A stretch of 5,356 nucleotides of DNA from JAOUEE01 sp051011595 (GTDB taxonomy: Bacteria > Actinomycetota > Acidimicrobiia > Acidimicrobiales > SHLQ01). How positions within the stretch are numbered: position 1 is the stretch's first letter; every line of letters begins with the position of its first letter. Shown in pieces: positions 4,784-5,356 of the stretch. The translations under genes and the position numbers were made by a program. The DNA lies in contig JBPCTQ010000077.1 in NCBI GenBank assembly GCA_051011595.1, positions 1-5,356 of the forward strand. Reading direction: 5' to 3'. Below the pieces are notes generated by a model, which saw nothing but the letters and a program-made list of their open reading frames with translations, did not search any database and had not been told where the DNA came from.

Positions 4784-5356
4784 ATGTTGTACGGAACCGC
4801 CATCTTTCCCACCGACTATTCAATGCACCCCGCCGATCTGGGTCGAGCGCTCGAGGAGCGCGGGTTCGAGTCGCTGTGGGTGGCCGAGCACAGCCACATT
4901 CCCGTCGAACGGACCACCCCGTGGCCGGGAGGCGCGGAGCTGCCGAAGATGTACTACGACGTGGCCGATCCGTTCGTGGCGCTGTCGATGGCGGCCGCCG
5001 TCACCAGCACGCTCAAGCTGGCCACCGGGATCTGTTTGGTGGTGCAGCGCGATCCCATTCAGACGGCCAAACAGGTGGCGTCACTCGATCTCTATTCGGG
5101 GGGTCGGTTCCTGTTCGGTGTCGGTGGTGGCTGGAACGCCGAGGAGATGGCCAACCACGGGACCGAGTTCGACGGCCGCTGGAAGCTGCTGCGGGAACGC
5201 ATCGAGGCCATGAAGGCGATCTGGACCGAGTCCGCCGCCGAGTATCACGGCGAACACGTCGACTTCGACCCGATCAACCAGTGGCCCAAACCCGCCCAGA
5301 AGCCGCACCCTCCCATCCATGTGGGTGGTGCGGCACCGGGTGGTGCTCGGCGGGCG
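4784..5356 (+). CDS. LLM-class F420-dependent oxidoreductase, TIGR03619-like (partial, N-terminal 191 aa)
   Basis: The N-terminal two thirds of a luciferase-like (LLM) class oxidoreductase, predicted to use reduced or oxidised coenzyme F420 for hydride transfer; the substrate is unknown. The protein runs off the window, and full-length relatives are around 290 residues. Family-like blocks are LWVAEHSHIPV (31-41), TPWPGGAELPK (45-55), ATGICLVVQRDPIQTAKQVASLD (80-102) with the barrel strand and following helix, SGGRFLFGVGGGWNAEEMANHG (105-126), and the WPKP...PHPPIHVGG block (167-182). The pattern is that of the TIGR03619 (Rv2161c-like) group. ATG 4784 is supported by GGGAG at 4774-4778 with a five-base spacer. 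It follows the lipoprotein gene closely and is probably co-transcribed with it. Confidence 0.93.
   Translation, partial: MLYGTAIFPTDYSMHPADLGRALEERGFESLWVAEHSHIPVERTTPWPGGAELPKMYYDVADPFVALSMAAAVTSTLKLATGICLVVQRDPIQTAKQVASLDLYSGGRFLFGVGGGWNAEEMANHGTEFDGRWKLLRERIEAMKAIWTESAAEYHGEHVDFDPINQWPKPAQKPHPPIHVGGAAPGGARRA

Noticed and set aside
1..5356. CRISPR arrays, insertion sequences or attachment-site direct repeats
   Set aside because: I saw no regularly spaced repeats, transposase or integrase motifs, and no second copy of the tRNA 3' end within the window.

Overview
The window is high-GC bacterial DNA with dense coding, GTG starts and short overlaps between genes. It carries a bacterial cytochrome P450 and an F420-dependent luciferase-like oxidoreductase. 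This mixture points to an Actinomycetota chromosome, possibly an Acidimicrobiia-like lineage; the phylum is fairly secure, the class is a guess. I see no insertion sequence, CRISPR array, phage gene or rRNA.

Layout, left to right. Positions 1-135 are the tail of an unrecognised plus-strand gene whose stop overlaps the start of a complete cytochrome P450 (132-1325). After a 118-base gap comes a UPF0114/YqhA-type membrane protein (1444-1932). It faces a minus-strand block: a 5'-truncated membrane-protein remnant (1948-2100), a tRNA-Leu(UAA) with encoded CCA (2101-2189), and a small conserved-looking hypothetical protein (2237-2575). A divergent control region with a GC-rich inverted repeat separates this block from a coupled plus-strand pair, a DoxX-like membrane protein (2652-3080) and a DUF1003 membrane protein with an N-terminal four-cysteine domain (3077-3706). 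A minus-strand short-chain dehydrogenase (3764-4522) converges on that pair. Divergent from the dehydrogenase are a very small predicted lipoprotein (4623-4772) and the first 191 codons of a TIGR03619-like F420-dependent oxidoreductase (4784 to the window end).

Functionally this looks like ordinary chromosomal accessory metabolism rather than one dedicated system. Three oxidoreductases (P450, SDR, F420 enzyme) lie within about 5 kb, but in separate transcription units. The DoxX/DUF1003 pair is very probably co-translated, and the lipoprotein and F420 enzyme are probably co-transcribed. The points most worth a second look are: the P450 I-helix motif, where the usual acidic residue is phenylalanine; the coding remnant that abuts the 3' end of the tRNA; the ATG-TAA start-stop pair just upstream of the UPF0114 gene; and the rare-codon tRNA in a window where I see no in-frame TTA codon. 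I did not find convincing evidence of a new multi-gene system.
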